Part shown: piece by piece, positions 30,599 to 39,774 of the stretch
Position numbering within the stretch: position 1 is the stretch's first letter
How the letters are laid out: each line of letters begins with the position of its first letter
Source: Candidatus Solibacter usitatus
GTDB taxonomy: Bacteria; Acidobacteriota; Terriglobia; Bryobacterales; Bryobacteraceae
Length of the DNA: 64,000 nt
NCBI GenBank assembly: GCA_016213245.1
Contig: JACRBC010000021.1
Location: forward strand, 45,252 to 109,251
Direction: 5' to 3'
Program-made: the position numbers and the translations under genes
Notes under the pieces: model-generated
Told to the model about the DNA's origin: nothing
Seen by the model: the letters and a program-made list of their open reading frames with translations, nothing else
Databases searched by the model: none

Positions 30599-33409
30599 TC
30601 ATTGGGGGGGAGACTGGCAGCCGTTTACGGTGAGCCGGTAGGATCCGCCTGTGGAGGGGGCGAAGGAGCTCACTTCGATGCTCCAGACTCCGGTGGCGGG
30701 CAAGGTAGCGCGAACGCGGGAGCCAGCCACTCCGTCGGCGTCGTCGTTGAAGGCCAGTACCCGGCGGTCTCCACCGATCAGGTAGAGAACAGTATCGAAT
30801 GATGCATCCGGAATCTCGGCGGAGATGCTGGAGCCGAGGCGGCCGTAGAAGAGGTAGCGGTCGGTGGCGAACAGGTCGCCGCGGTAGCCGGCACGAGAGG
30901 ATCGCTCGCCGAGAGTGGAGTTGAATTCGGCCGGGCAGGCGGTCACCGGGACGGCCGCGGAGGGGTCGCCGGGATTGTCCACCAGGCTGACGCTGAGGCG
31001 GTAGGGGCCGGTGGTCAGTTGTTCCAGGCTGCTGACCTCAATGGTGTAGCGCCCGGTGAACGGGAGGATGAAGAAGCCATTCCCGGCCGGAATCTGCGAA
31101 TTGGTGCCGCCGCCGCCGTCGTCATTCTCGGCGATGATCGAGCCGTCGGCCAGGCGGAGTTCGAGGTAGGCATCAAAGACAGCCGAATCCAGATTGATGC
31201 GGACGCCCTGTCCCGCCCGGGCGTCGAAGGTGTAGTGCCGGGCGTACGTGTTCCAGTTTGTTACGCAGTCTTTGGCGGTAAGCTCGCCGGGAACCGATTC
31301 ACCGAGTGGATATGGCGCCTCGGCGCAGGCGGCGTTCTGCCGCACGGGAATGCGCACTTTGTTGACCATGACGCCGGAATCGCGCGACGGACCGCCGTTG
31401 GCGTCGTAGCGGACCTTCACGACGCCGGTGACCGGCCGTTCGGTGGCGGGGACGAGTTGGAGCCAATAATCCAGCACTTCCGGCTTCCACGGGCTACAAG
31501 CCGTAGATTGGGTGACTGCGAGACTGGACGTTCCCCCCTCAGCCTTCAGGATCAGTTCTTCCGGGCTGACGGTCAGCGTGCAGGGCGGCACGGGTGAATC
31601 GGCAAAGCTCCAGGTGACGGAGTAGTCCTGGTTCTCGGTTGAGATGACGGCGCCGGAGACGCGGATTGTCCAGCGGCCCGGATCCGGGACCTGTACTACC
31701 ACCTGCTCAACGTTATCCCGTGTATTCCTGGCCGGTTGAGCGGGCGCGCCGGGATTGTCCGGATTCAGCGTCAGAGGGAGAACAGCGACGCCGCTGGGGC
31801 TGCTGACGGAAAGGTCCAGATCGTTCACTAGGGTGCGGGTTGCCCCGGCAACGGCGGGTGCGTCGGACCAGGCGATGAGCACACGCAGGGACTTTGTGCC
31901 GGCGGGAACATCGATTTCGTGGGTACGGGAGTCTCCCTGGGCCAAACGGCCGGCGGCATAGCGCGAGTTGTCGATCACCTCAACGGCCCGTTCGGCGTGA
32001 GGCAGTCCATAGCCGAAGGTGTAGTCGGGGCCGGGGTTTCCCAGGTCAGTCGCGGTGTTGAGGAGGATGGCCTTCAGCAGGTCGGCGGAGGGGCTGATGA
32101 AGCTGGCGCTTCGAAACCGCTCGATCAGAAGAGCCAGCAGTCCGGAGACGGCGGGTGTGGACATCGACGTGCCGCTCATCTCGGCGGTCGCGGACTTGAG
32201 ACTGGTGGAGAGGACTTTGACTCCGAGTGCAGTCAGGTCGGGTTTCAGGCGTCCGTCGCGGGCCGGTCCGTAGCCGCTGAAAGCGCTGACAGCCTCGGAT
32301 GAATCGACAGCGCCAACAGCGATGACGTTCTTGGCCGAGGCAGGGCGCGAGGTGGTGTAGAAGCCGCCTCGAGGCCCGATGGCGCACTTGTCATCATTCC
32401 GGTCGTTGCCCATGGCCATGACGACGGGCAGTTTTTCGTTCAGTACGAGCCGGTCAAGGTCGCGCTCCAATGTGCCATAACCGCCCTCGGTGTTGCAGTT
32501 GCCGAGTGCGTCGGCGATATAGCCACCCCAGGAGTTGGACGTCAGATCGACCCGTTCATTGCGGCGGGCCGAAAGCATCTTGGCGGCTACGTCGCCAGAA
32601 AAAGTGTATGAAAAGAGCAATGCTCCCGGCGCCAGTCCCTTGAGGGCGGGGTTGGTGGAACCGGAGGCGGCCAGAGTACCGGCAACGTGGGTGGCGTGAG
32701 CGCTGGCGGAGGCGCGATCGACGACGGTGAGGCGGTCGCGAAACTCGGTGTGGGCATCTACAGCGCCACCGTCCACAATGCCAGCGCGGACGCCCTGGCC
32801 GGAGAGCTGGTAGGGGCCGGCGTACAGGGCGTCGGCTTTGAGCAGGGAGGCCGAAGCGGCGTTGCTGAAGGTCCGGAAGGGAGCGGGGATGGACTCGACG
32901 GTCATGACCCAATTCAGCGCGGCGAGAGTTCGCACGGCGGTGAGGGGCACACGCAGGCGGATGCGCCTGAAATAGTCGTTGGAATCGAGCACTGTAGCGC
33001 CGAGGCGGGCGAGCGGGGCAGCGGTGGCGGAGAGGTCGAAGTCCTCGAAGACGGCGGCATCGACGTCAACGCTGGGCGCGGAGGGCGTGCCCGAACGTGC
33101 CCAGATCGGAGAGCGGCCGCCGCGCAGGTCCTCGCTGAGCTTGTCCTCCGGGTCAGGGACGGACGCCCTGAGGACGAAGCGGTAGCGGGAAGCGGGGGAC
33201 AACTCGCCGGCCGGGTCCACTGAAGCCCAATAGCGGCCCGGGGCGACCGGTTCGAGGAGGCGGATGCCAGAGGCGGCTAGTTGAGCCCGGACCTGGGCCG
33301 ACGGGGGCTGATCGAGGTCGACTTGGACGTACTGCCGGCTGGATGACCGGACAGGAACCTGGGCCGGGACGGAAAAGGTGAGGAGGAGAAAGCAGAGTTG
33401 GAGGCGCAT
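30599..33409 (-). CDS. secreted S8 subtilisin-like serine protease with C-terminal PPC domains
   Basis: The 936-residue protein has a signal peptide (about 1-16, ending VPAQ), an I9-like propeptide region (about 25-180) and an S8 catalytic domain with Asp213 (GIVDGG), His238 (AHATHVAG) and Ser415 (MSGTSMSTPA). A jelly-roll-like region (about 480-620) and two PPC (bacterial pre-peptidase C-terminal) modules follow: about 700-800 (YTFDARAGQGVRINLD) and about 840-930 (YLFYGRLGSSIS). The DSG/NSWG oxyanion region is present. It is probably extracellular and scavenging. It ends 68 bases before proline dehydrogenase and diverges from the phage-like cassette. Confidence 0.93.
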   Translation of the reverse strand: MRLQLCFLLLTFSVPAQVPVRSSSRQYVQVDLDQPPSAQVRAQLAASGIRLLEPVAPGRYWASVDPAGELSPASRYRFVLRASVPDPEDKLSEDLRGGRSPIWARSGTPSAPSVDVDAAVFEDFDLSATAAPLARLGATVLDSNDYFRRIRLRVPLTAVRTLAALNWVMTVESIPAPFRTFSNAASASLLKADALYAGPYQLSGQGVRAGIVDGGAVDAHTEFRDRLTVVDRASASAHATHVAGTLAASGSTNPALKGLAPGALLFSYTFSGDVAAKMLSARRNERVDLTSNSWGGYIADALGNCNTEGGYGTLERDLDRLVLNEKLPVVMAMGNDRNDDKCAIGPRGGFYTTSRPASAKNVIAVGAVDSSEAVSAFSGYGPARDGRLKPDLTALGVKVLSTSLKSATAEMSGTSMSTPAVSGLLALLIERFRSASFISPSADLLKAILLNTATDLGNPGPDYTFGYGLPHAERAVEVIDNSRYAAGRLAQGDSRTHEIDVPAGTKSLRVLIAWSDAPAVAGATRTLVNDLDLSVSSPSGVAVLPLTLNPDNPGAPAQPARNTRDNVEQVVVQVPDPGRWTIRVSGAVISTENQDYSVTWSFADSPVPPCTLTVSPEELILKAEGGTSSLAVTQSTACSPWKPEVLDYWLQLVPATERPVTGVVKVRYDANGGPSRDSGVMVNKVRIPVRQNAACAEAPYPLGESVPGELTAKDCVTNWNTYARHYTFDARAGQGVRINLDSAVFDAYLELRLADGSIIAENDDGGGGTNSQIPAGNGFFILPFTGRYTIEVSSLEQLTTGPYRLSVSLVDNPGDPSAAVPVTACPAEFNSTLGERSSRAGYRGDLFATDRYLFYGRLGSSISAEIPDASFDTVLYLIGGDRRVLAFNDDADGVAGSRVRATLPATGVWSIEVSSFAPSTGGSYRLTVNGCQSPPQ

Positions 33410-33474
33410 GAGTTACCGGCCGTTGGACCATTATTACCGATTTTTGCCGTGCACGGAAAGCCCGTCACAGATTT

Positions 33475-33490
33475 CGCAAAATTATTTGCG
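33475..33490. promoter_or_regulatory. palindrome CGCAAA-ATTA-TTTGCG upstream of the phage-like cassette
   Basis: A perfect 6-bp inverted repeat with an AT spacer lies in the 173-base divergent region between the protease start (33409) and the first cassette gene (33583). Its size and AT-rich centre are typical of operators for dimeric repressors. This region is noticeably less GC-rich than its surroundings. No regulator gene is nearby. Confidence 0.4.
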
Positions 33491-33582
33491 TTTTGTTTTC
33501 AACAACTTGGAAAGATCCGGCTCACATTCGCTTGCGGGGCGGGCTAGAGTCCAGCCGTTGGTGGATGTCGCGGGGAGACGAA

Positions 33583-33891
33583 ATGAGCAACACACGAAAG
33601 GGCGGAAGGAACAAGTTGAGGACGCCGGCGGCCGTGAAAAACGGCGGACTGGTGGAAGGAACGGAGGACGTAACAGGGCAGGAGGAGCCGAAAAAGAGGC
33701 GGAGGCGCTACACCAAAGCGAGGCGGATGCAGTTGCTGGACAAGATGCTGGGCCATTTTGAGGACCAGATCGACGGCGAAGCGCCGGTGTTTTCCAACGC
33801 GGAGGGCTACAAGATGCTGCAAATGCGCGCCGAGGACGAGGACGACCTGCCGACGGCGGTGAAGGTGGAGTGGGTGGAACCGGAGGAGTGA
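33583..33891 (+). CDS. small terminase-like or packaging accessory protein
   Basis: The 102-residue, highly charged protein has a basic block (EPKKRRRRYTKARRMQ, about 34-49) followed by an acidic helix. It sits where small terminase subunits lie, overlapping the large terminase start by one base (TGATG). The basic helix could bind DNA, but no named family motif is visible, so the role is positional. GGGGAG is 6 bases before the ATG. Confidence 0.6.
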   Translation: MSNTRKGGRNKLRTPAAVKNGGLVEGTEDVTGQEEPKKRRRRYTKARRMQLLDKMLGHFEDQIDGEAPVFSNAEGYKMLQMRAEDEDDLPTAVKVEWVEPEE

Positions 33892-35189
33892 TGAGAGCAA
33901 AGCGGTCCATCAGGTACAAGGCACTGCCCTCACAGCAGCGGTTCCACCGGTCGAAGGCACGGTTCAAGGGCTTCTCGGGACCCATCGGAAGCGGGAAGAG
34001 CCAGGCGCTGTGCCACGAAGCGATCCGGATGGCGTACTTGAACGCGGGAAGGACGGGGCTGATCGGGGCCCCGACCTTCCCGATGTTGCGGGACGCCACG
34101 CAAGCGGCGCTGTTCGCCATGATGCGGGAGAGCGGGATTCCGTTCGACTTCAACAAGGCGGAGAACACGGCGATGTTGAAGGACACCGCGTCCAAGATCA
34201 TCTTCCGGCCGCTGGACGACTTCGAGCGGTTGCGGGGCACCAACCTGGCGTGGTTTGGGGTGGACGAGATGACCTACACGCCGCGCGAGGCGTGGGTGCG
34301 GCTGGAGGGGCGTCTGAGAGATCCGCAGGCGAGCCGGCTGTGCGGCTTTGGAGTTTGGACGCCGAAGGGGTTCGACTGGGTCTACGACCGGTTCATCCAC
34401 AACCCCGTGGAGGGCTACGAGTGCATACAAGCCGCGCCGTTCGAGAACCGGTTTCTGCTGAAACAAGTGCCGGACTTCTACGAGCGGCTGAAGCACAGCT
34501 ACGATGAGGGCTTTTTCGCCCAGGAGGTCCTGGGCGAGTACCTGAATCCAGGCGAGGGGTTGGTGTACCACGCCTTCGACCGGCGGCAGAACGTGGCCGA
34601 GGTGACGCGGGAGGTGACGCGCCCGTTGCTGTGGGCGCTGGACTTCAACGTAAACCCGATGTCGAGCGTGGTGGCGCAAGTGGATGAAGGGATGGTGAAG
34701 GTGCTGGACGAGATCGTGCTGACGAGAGCCAGCACGCGGGCGGCGTGCGAGGAGTTCGGGCGGAGGTATCCGAAGTGGCCGGAAGGCCTGGTGATCTACG
34801 CCGACGCCTGCGCGACGCACATGCAGACGGCGGGCACGACGGACAAGGAGATCATCGAAGACTTCTTCGACGATTTGGCGATTTGCGGCGCCGGGCGGAG
34901 GCCGGAGTACCGGATTCCAAAGAAGAACCCGCCGGTGCGAGACAGGGTGGGGCTGGTGAACGCGAAATTGAAGTCGGCGGACGGGGAGATATCGCTGCTG
35001 GTGCATCCGAAGTGCAAGGAACTGGTGGCGGATTTCGAGAGGGTGCAGTGGCTGGCGGGGACGAGCGAGATCGATAAGGCCCGCGACCCACGGCGAACGC
35101 ACCTCAGCGACGCGCTGGGATACCTGATCTGGCAGGAGTTCCAGCCGCGGCAAACAGTTGGAGAACGCAGCCAGAGGCTGTTCTGGTGA
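33891..35189 (+). CDS. phage terminase large subunit
   Basis: This is the packaging motor and nuclease. The 432 residues carry Walker A GPIGSGKS (30-37), Walker B LAWFGVDEM (about 119-127) and a C-terminal RNase H-like nuclease with acidic residues in WALDFNVNP (about Asp251), VIYADACATH and HLSDALGYL (about Asp407). The frame is open to 33870, but the ATG at 33891 overlaps the previous stop and has GGAGGAG in front of it. All catalytic residues look intact, so the motor is probably functional. Confidence 0.93.
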   Translation: MRAKRSIRYKALPSQQRFHRSKARFKGFSGPIGSGKSQALCHEAIRMAYLNAGRTGLIGAPTFPMLRDATQAALFAMMRESGIPFDFNKAENTAMLKDTASKIIFRPLDDFERLRGTNLAWFGVDEMTYTPREAWVRLEGRLRDPQASRLCGFGVWTPKGFDWVYDRFIHNPVEGYECIQAAPFENRFLLKQVPDFYERLKHSYDEGFFAQEVLGEYLNPGEGLVYHAFDRRQNVAEVTREVTRPLLWALDFNVNPMSSVVAQVDEGMVKVLDEIVLTRASTRAACEEFGRRYPKWPEGLVIYADACATHMQTAGTTDKEIIEDFFDDLAICGAGRRPEYRIPKKNPPVRDRVGLVNAKLKSADGEISLLVHPKCKELVADFERVQWLAGTSEIDKARDPRRTHLSDALGYLIWQEFQPRQTVGERSQRLFW

Positions 35190-35204
35190 GGGAGCGCAAA
35201 AACA

Positions 35205-36587
35205 GTGAAAGACATCAACAGGGAGCATCCCGAATACAAGGCATGGAAACAGATCTGGCCGCGGTACAGAGACCTGTACACGGGCGGGGAGCAGTTCACA
35301 TCGAACGCTGACCGCTACCTGGTGCCGCGGCAGCGCGAGGCGCCGCAGGTCTTCTCAGAGCGGGTGAACCGGGCGTTCTACGAGAACTACATCGGCTCGA
35401 TTATCGACTGGTACGCGGCGACGCTGTTCCGCCGGGAACCGCTGCTGAGCTACTCGGGCGACGACGAGACGGCGCGGCGGTACTTCAACGCGCTGTCGGA
35501 GGACTGCGACCTGCGGGGATCGACGCTGAGCGATTTCTTCCGGCGGCAGGTGATTGAGGCGCTGGTGATGGGCCGCAGCTACGTGGTGACGGACTTCCCG
35601 CGCAGCGAGCGGACGGCCGGCACGCGGGCCGAGGAGGAGGAGACGGGGGTATCGCGCGGGTATCTGTGCGAATACCCGGCATCGAGCCTGATCAACTGGC
35701 AGCGGGACGCTCGGGGAGAGTTCGAGTGGGCGGTGCTGCGGAGCGAGCGGCCGGTATCGGAGGCGGGCGGAGGCTGGGCGACGGAACGGCAGTGGGTGCG
35801 CTACGACCGGGAGCGGTACTGGATGTACCGGCAACTGGAGCGCGAAGGGGGACAGGGGGAAACGGAGGCTACCGGCAGCGGGAGGCACGGGCTGGCGGCG
35901 CTGAAGCAGGTGCCGGTGTTCGAGTTCTCGCTGGGCGATGGGATGTGGCTGATGAACAAGTCGGCGTCGCTGCAATTGGAGCACTTCAACAAGTCGAACG
36001 CTCTGGCCTGGGGCTTGACGATGGGGCTGTTCTCGATGCCGGTACTGTACACGGACCGCGAGTTCAAGCAGCCGATGGGGGAAAGCTACTACCTGCAGTT
36101 GGGCAAAGAGGACCGCTTCGGATGGACGGAGCCGGAGGGCAAGGTATTCGAGATCGCGATGCAGAACACGGACCGGCTGAAGGACGAGATCTACCGGGTC
36201 TGCTACCTGATGAGCCAGGCGGGCGGGGCGATGTCGAAGAACTCGGCGATGACAGGGCTGAGCAAGCAGCGGGACTACATGGTGACGCAGGAGGTCCTGC
36301 GGGGCTTCGGCGACAAGGTGAAGGACGCGCTGAAGCGAATCCTGCGGGCGCTGGCGGCGGCGCGTCGAGACGAGATCGGGATTGAGGTATCGGGGCTGGA
36401 CGAGTTCGACATCGGCGAGTTCAGCAGCGAACTGGAGGACGCGCAGAGGCTGCTGGGACTAGGAATCCCGTCGCAGACGCTGCGGTCGCAGATCCAGAAG
36501 AAGCTGGCGTTGAAGTACCTGTGCGACGCCAGCCAGGAAGTGAAGGACCGGATTGCGCAGGAGATCGACGGCCAGGCAGGGTCGTGA
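35205..36587 (+). CDS. phage portal protein
   Basis: The 460-residue protein at the portal position starts at GTG 35205 (KDINREHPEYKAW). It resembles DUF4055-type portal proteins: an N-terminal alpha/beta crown region (RVNRAFYENYIGSIIDWYAATLF), a central wing, and a C-terminal stem/clip ending in long helices (EVLRGFGDKVKDALKRILRAL). Portals form the dodecameric DNA channel that docks TerL. Identification rests on the order TerL-portal-scaffold-coat and on sequence style. Confidence 0.85.
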   Translation: MKDINREHPEYKAWKQIWPRYRDLYTGGEQFTSNADRYLVPRQREAPQVFSERVNRAFYENYIGSIIDWYAATLFRREPLLSYSGDDETARRYFNALSEDCDLRGSTLSDFFRRQVIEALVMGRSYVVTDFPRSERTAGTRAEEEETGVSRGYLCEYPASSLINWQRDARGEFEWAVLRSERPVSEAGGGWATERQWVRYDRERYWMYRQLEREGGQGETEATGSGRHGLAALKQVPVFEFSLGDGMWLMNKSASLQLEHFNKSNALAWGLTMGLFSMPVLYTDREFKQPMGESYYLQLGKEDRFGWTEPEGKVFEIAMQNTDRLKDEIYRVCYLMSQAGGAMSKNSAMTGLSKQRDYMVTQEVLRGFGDKVKDALKRILRALAAARRDEIGIEVSGLDEFDIGEFSSELEDAQRLLGLGIPSQTLRSQIQKKLALKYLCDASQEVKDRIAQEIDGQAGS

Positions 36588-36614
36588 GGCGAGTAAAGGA
36601 AAGGAGAAAACGGG

Positions 36615-37199
36615 ATGGACGAACAGCAAGTAACGCAGCCGGGCCCGGCGGGGCATGCGGAAGACTGGCGAAGCGTGGTGCGCACGATCATCGGCGAGTA
36701 CCTGACAGTGGAGCGGCGGCAGACCGAGCCGGCGCACAAGGCGGAACTCGAAGAGGAGCGCAAACGGCGCGAGCAACTGGAGCGCCGGGTGAACGAATTG
36801 GTGGAAGAGAACAAGCGCAACCGGCAGCGGGCCGAGGAGAGCGAGCGGAGCTCGCAGATCCGGGCGGAGCTGCAGCGGCTGGGCGTGGCCAAGGTGGACC
36901 TGGCGTACCGGATCGTGAAAGACGAGATCACGCGGGCGGACGACGGGAGCCTGGTGGCGCGAACGAGCGAGGGGGAGCGTGGTGTGCGCGAGTACCTGTC
37001 GTCGTTCGTGAAGGAAAACCCGGAATTCCTGCCGGCGCGAATGGCGGGCGGGAGCGGAGCCTCGAGCCCGCCGAGGAGCGGGACGCCGGGGCACGCGGCG
37101 GAACTGGAACGGATCCGGCCGGGCATGAGCCCGGAGGAGCTGCAACAGGTTCGCGAGCACATCTCTCAGGTGGCGGCTCAGAGCCTGAGGGGCGAGTGA
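36615..37199 (+). CDS. scaffold-like coiled-coil protein
   Basis: The 194-residue protein is dominated by a charged coiled coil (about 40-90, EEERKRREQLERRVNELVEE and on), with a Gly/Ser/Pro-rich stretch (about 145-165) and a C-terminal helix (PEELQQVREHISQVAAQS). Small helical proteins between portal and P22-type coat are usually scaffolding proteins, which fits the absence of a maturation protease. It is 27 bases after the portal gene. Confidence 0.7.
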   Translation: MDEQQVTQPGPAGHAEDWRSVVRTIIGEYLTVERRQTEPAHKAELEEERKRREQLERRVNELVEENKRNRQRAEESERSSQIRAELQRLGVAKVDLAYRIVKDEITRADDGSLVARTSEGERGVREYLSSFVKENPEFLPARMAGGSGASSPPRSGTPGHAAELERIRPGMSPEELQQVREHISQVAAQSLRGE

Positions 37200-37239
37200 G
37201 AGGCTGAGCGCGAGAAGAGAAAGAGAAAAGGAGAGAGAC

Positions 37240-38151
37240 ATGGCAGCAATTACTTCAGCCAACCTGGCGAATGCGATTGTGAAGCTGGTGGCGGTGGACG
37301 CTCTGCCGGCGCTGGCGGGGAACCTGGTGATGGGCAACCTGGTGACGCGGGACTTCGAGCCGACGCTGGCGCAGGCGGGCGACACGGTGAACGTTCCGAT
37401 TCCGCCGACGATGTCGGCGAACAACATCGCCGAGGGCGGGAGCGTGGTGACGCAGAACCCGGACGTGGCCAACGCGCAGATCGTGCTGAACACGCACGCC
37501 GAAGCGACGTTCCAGATTCCGGACGTGACGAAGGTGATCGCGGTTCCCGACCTGCTGCGGCTGTACATGCAGCCGGCGATGATCGCGCTGGCGGAGAAGG
37601 TGGAGACGGACCTGCTGAACCAGTACGCTCAGTTCACGGCGAACACGCCGCTGGGCACGGGCGGATCGGCTCTGACGGAGTCCGCGATCGACGAGGCGGA
37701 GACGGCGCTGTTCAACGCGAAGGTGCCGGCGGCGGAGCAGAAGTACCTGGTGGTGGACGGCAGCGCGTATTCGCAACTGCGGCAGATCACGCGGTTCAGC
37801 GAGTACCAGACGGCGGGCGACGCCGGGCTGCGGGCGCTGGTGGACGGCAGCATCGGGCGGATCAAGGACTTCTACGTCTTCCGCTCGCAGTTTGTGAAGA
37901 AGACGGGCAGCGCGCCGGTGACCACGAACAACGTGGCGTTCGCCAGGAACGCGCTGGGCCTGGCGATCCGCCGGCTGGCGAAGCCGCTGGCCGGGACGGG
38001 GGCGATTGTCGAGTACGCCGAGTTCGGCAACCTCGGCATGCGGGTGACGATGAGCTACCAGCCCAACACGCTGGCGCAGCAGTTCACGGTGGACATGCTG
38101 TACGGCGTGGGCGTTCTGCGGAACGCCTTCGGCGTGCAGGTGCGGAGCTAG
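37240..38151 (+). CDS. major capsid protein, P22 coat-like
   Basis: The 303-residue coat protein resembles P22 gp5-type coats: N-terminal arm, TVNVPIPPTMSANNIAEGG, a lysine-containing belt, VETDLLNQYAQFTANTP, and the C-terminal MRVTMSYQPNTLAQQFTVDMLYGVGVLR. It has the HK97 fold by family. No cleavable delta-domain is evident. GGAGAGAGAC precedes the ATG, a strong ribosome-binding site expected for the most abundant structural protein. Confidence 0.9.
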   Translation: MAAITSANLANAIVKLVAVDALPALAGNLVMGNLVTRDFEPTLAQAGDTVNVPIPPTMSANNIAEGGSVVTQNPDVANAQIVLNTHAEATFQIPDVTKVIAVPDLLRLYMQPAMIALAEKVETDLLNQYAQFTANTPLGTGGSALTESAIDEAETALFNAKVPAAEQKYLVVDGSAYSQLRQITRFSEYQTAGDAGLRALVDGSIGRIKDFYVFRSQFVKKTGSAPVTTNNVAFARNALGLAIRRLAKPLAGTGAIVEYAEFGNLGMRVTMSYQPNTLAQQFTVDMLYGVGVLRNAFGVQVRS

Positions 38152-38215
38152 TCCGCTGGGGGCGGGCGCACAGCCCGCCCCCGATTTTTCTGAATTTGCG
38201 GAAGGGAGAGAGGGA

Positions 38216-38509
38216 ATGGACCTGAAGCGATATTTCAAGAAGGTGAGCGAGCTGGAGAGCACGTTACCGGAGAAGGACGTGTACATCATGAGCCTGTCGA
38301 CCGCGGACGGCGGCGTGGAAGGAGTGGTGACGCAGGCGCCGAAGCGGGTGGCGTGCCAACTGGTGACCGAAGGCAAAGCGCGGCTGGCGAGCGCCGATGA
38401 AGTGGAGATGTTCGAACTGGAGCAGGCCGAGCAGCGGTTGCGGAATGAGCACGCCGAGCAGGCCAAGCGGATCCAGGTGGAGTTGGTAAGGAGGCCCCTG
38501 GCGGGCTAA
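38216..38509 (+). CDS. small cassette protein of unknown function
   Basis: The 97-residue protein is highly charged, with a C-terminal helix (ELEQAEQRLRNEHAEQAKRI). It lies between coat and connector genes, a position often used for head-decoration or neck accessory proteins. AGGGAGAGAGGGA directly precedes the ATG. No family is recognised. Confidence 0.65.
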   Translation: MDLKRYFKKVSELESTLPEKDVYIMSLSTADGGVEGVVTQAPKRVACQLVTEGKARLASADEVEMFELEQAEQRLRNEHAEQAKRIQVELVRRPLAG

Positions 38510-38520
38510 GGAGAACGAAC

Positions 38521-39258
38521 ATGGCATTGCTGGTAGACGGCGGCTTAAGCGGAATCGAGGAGATGAAAGCACAGGATTCGAGCGTGCTGGAAGTGGCCAG
38601 CGGCGAGGGCATCGACCTGGAGAGCAAGCTGAGGCTGGCGGAGCGGGAGTTGACGGCCGAGGTGGCCGGCTTCCTGCGGACAGAGGCGAAGGGCGAACCC
38701 GGACAGGTGGCGGCGAGTGAACCGCTGAAGCGGTGGCACGTGCTGCGGGCGCTGGAAGCCGTCTACCGCGATGCCTACTTCAGCCAGTTGAACGACCGTT
38801 ACGGGCGGAGGTGGAAGCACTATTCGGAGCTGGCCGCCGAGCAGGGGCGGAGGTACTTCGAGGACGGTGTGGAACTGGTGAGCCGGCCGGTGAGGAGGCC
38901 GGCCCACGTGGATTGGAGACTGGGAGAGGGGACGCTGGCGGCGGCGACGTACTGGCTCCGGACGACTTGGCTGGACGCCGACGGGCGGGAGAGCGCGCCG
39001 AGCCTGGAGCAGGTGGCGAGTTCGCCGCTGCCGCATTCGCTGACGGTCAGGGCGCTGTTCCCGCCGGACGGCGTGACGCACTGGAACGTGTACGCGGGCG
39101 GACAGCGAGAAAACGCCGGGCTGCAAAACCAGACGCCGCTGAGAATGGAAGAGGAATGGATGGTACCGCCTGGCGGCCTGGTGACAGGGCGGCCGGCGGG
39201 GGACGGCCAGGCGGCGGACCGGGTGGTGCAGCGAAGCGGCCTGCTGAGGAGGGGGTGA
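38521..39258 (+). CDS. putative head-tail connector/neck protein
   Basis: The 245-residue protein has an N-terminal helical part (LRLAERELTAEVAGFLRTE; VLRALEAVYRDAYFSQLNDRYG), a repeat typical of adaptor proteins. A beta-rich module follows (WLRTTWLDADGRESAPS...HWNVYAGG) resembling fibronectin-type insertions in phage proteins. Placement after the coat fits a connector. It starts 11 bases after the previous stop. Confidence 0.6.
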   Translation: MALLVDGGLSGIEEMKAQDSSVLEVASGEGIDLESKLRLAERELTAEVAGFLRTEAKGEPGQVAASEPLKRWHVLRALEAVYRDAYFSQLNDRYGRRWKHYSELAAEQGRRYFEDGVELVSRPVRRPAHVDWRLGEGTLAAATYWLRTTWLDADGRESAPSLEQVASSPLPHSLTVRALFPPDGVTHWNVYAGGQRENAGLQNQTPLRMEEEWMVPPGGLVTGRPAGDGQAADRVVQRSGLLRRG

Positions 39259-39261
39259 GCG

Positions 39262-39753
39262 ATGAGATACACAACCGCCGGAGCGGTGAACCACTTCCGG
39301 GGATTGCTGGAAGCCGACAACGGCCTGGGAGCGAGCGTGGAGGCGTTGAAGGACGCCTACGGCGAGCAGGGGGCGGCGATTCCCGACACGGAAGCGGTGT
39401 TTCTGAAGGCGCCGCCGGAGTTGCACGAGAGGTCGGGGGCGCTGAGGTACCCGGTGATACACGTTTACTGCGAGCGGCTGGAGAGCAGCGACAGCGAGCG
39501 GTTGCGGCGCATGGCCGGGCGCATGCGGCTGGTGACGGAAGTGCGGGTGTCGCAGGACCGGCTGGAGGGGATCACGGAGCGGCTCCACTTGTGGGTGGAC
39601 GCTCTGCGTGACGTGTTGGAGCGGAACAGCGGCTGCGCCGGGGGAGGAATGTACCTGGAGAGCGGGTACGAGGTGACGGTGGATGCGGTGAAGAAGGGCG
39701 GGCTGCACTACCTGCAGTCAGCCAGGATCGCGTGTTGGGCGCTGATGAATTAG
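39262..39753 (+). CDS. putative head-closure or tail-completion protein
   Basis: The 163-residue protein has an alpha/beta pattern (YPVIHVYCERLES; RMRLVTEVRVSQDRLEG; DALRDVLERNSGC) reminiscent of tail-terminator/completion proteins (gpU-like), which cap the tail at the head. It is located right before the tail-tube gene. The assignment is positional and pattern-based. Confidence 0.55.
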   Translation: MRYTTAGAVNHFRGLLEADNGLGASVEALKDAYGEQGAAIPDTEAVFLKAPPELHERSGALRYPVIHVYCERLESSDSERLRRMAGRMRLVTEVRVSQDRLEGITERLHLWVDALRDVLERNSGCAGGGMYLESGYEVTVDAVKKGGLHYLQSARIACWALMN

Positions 39754-39774
39754 CGACAGGGACGGGAAAGAAAC

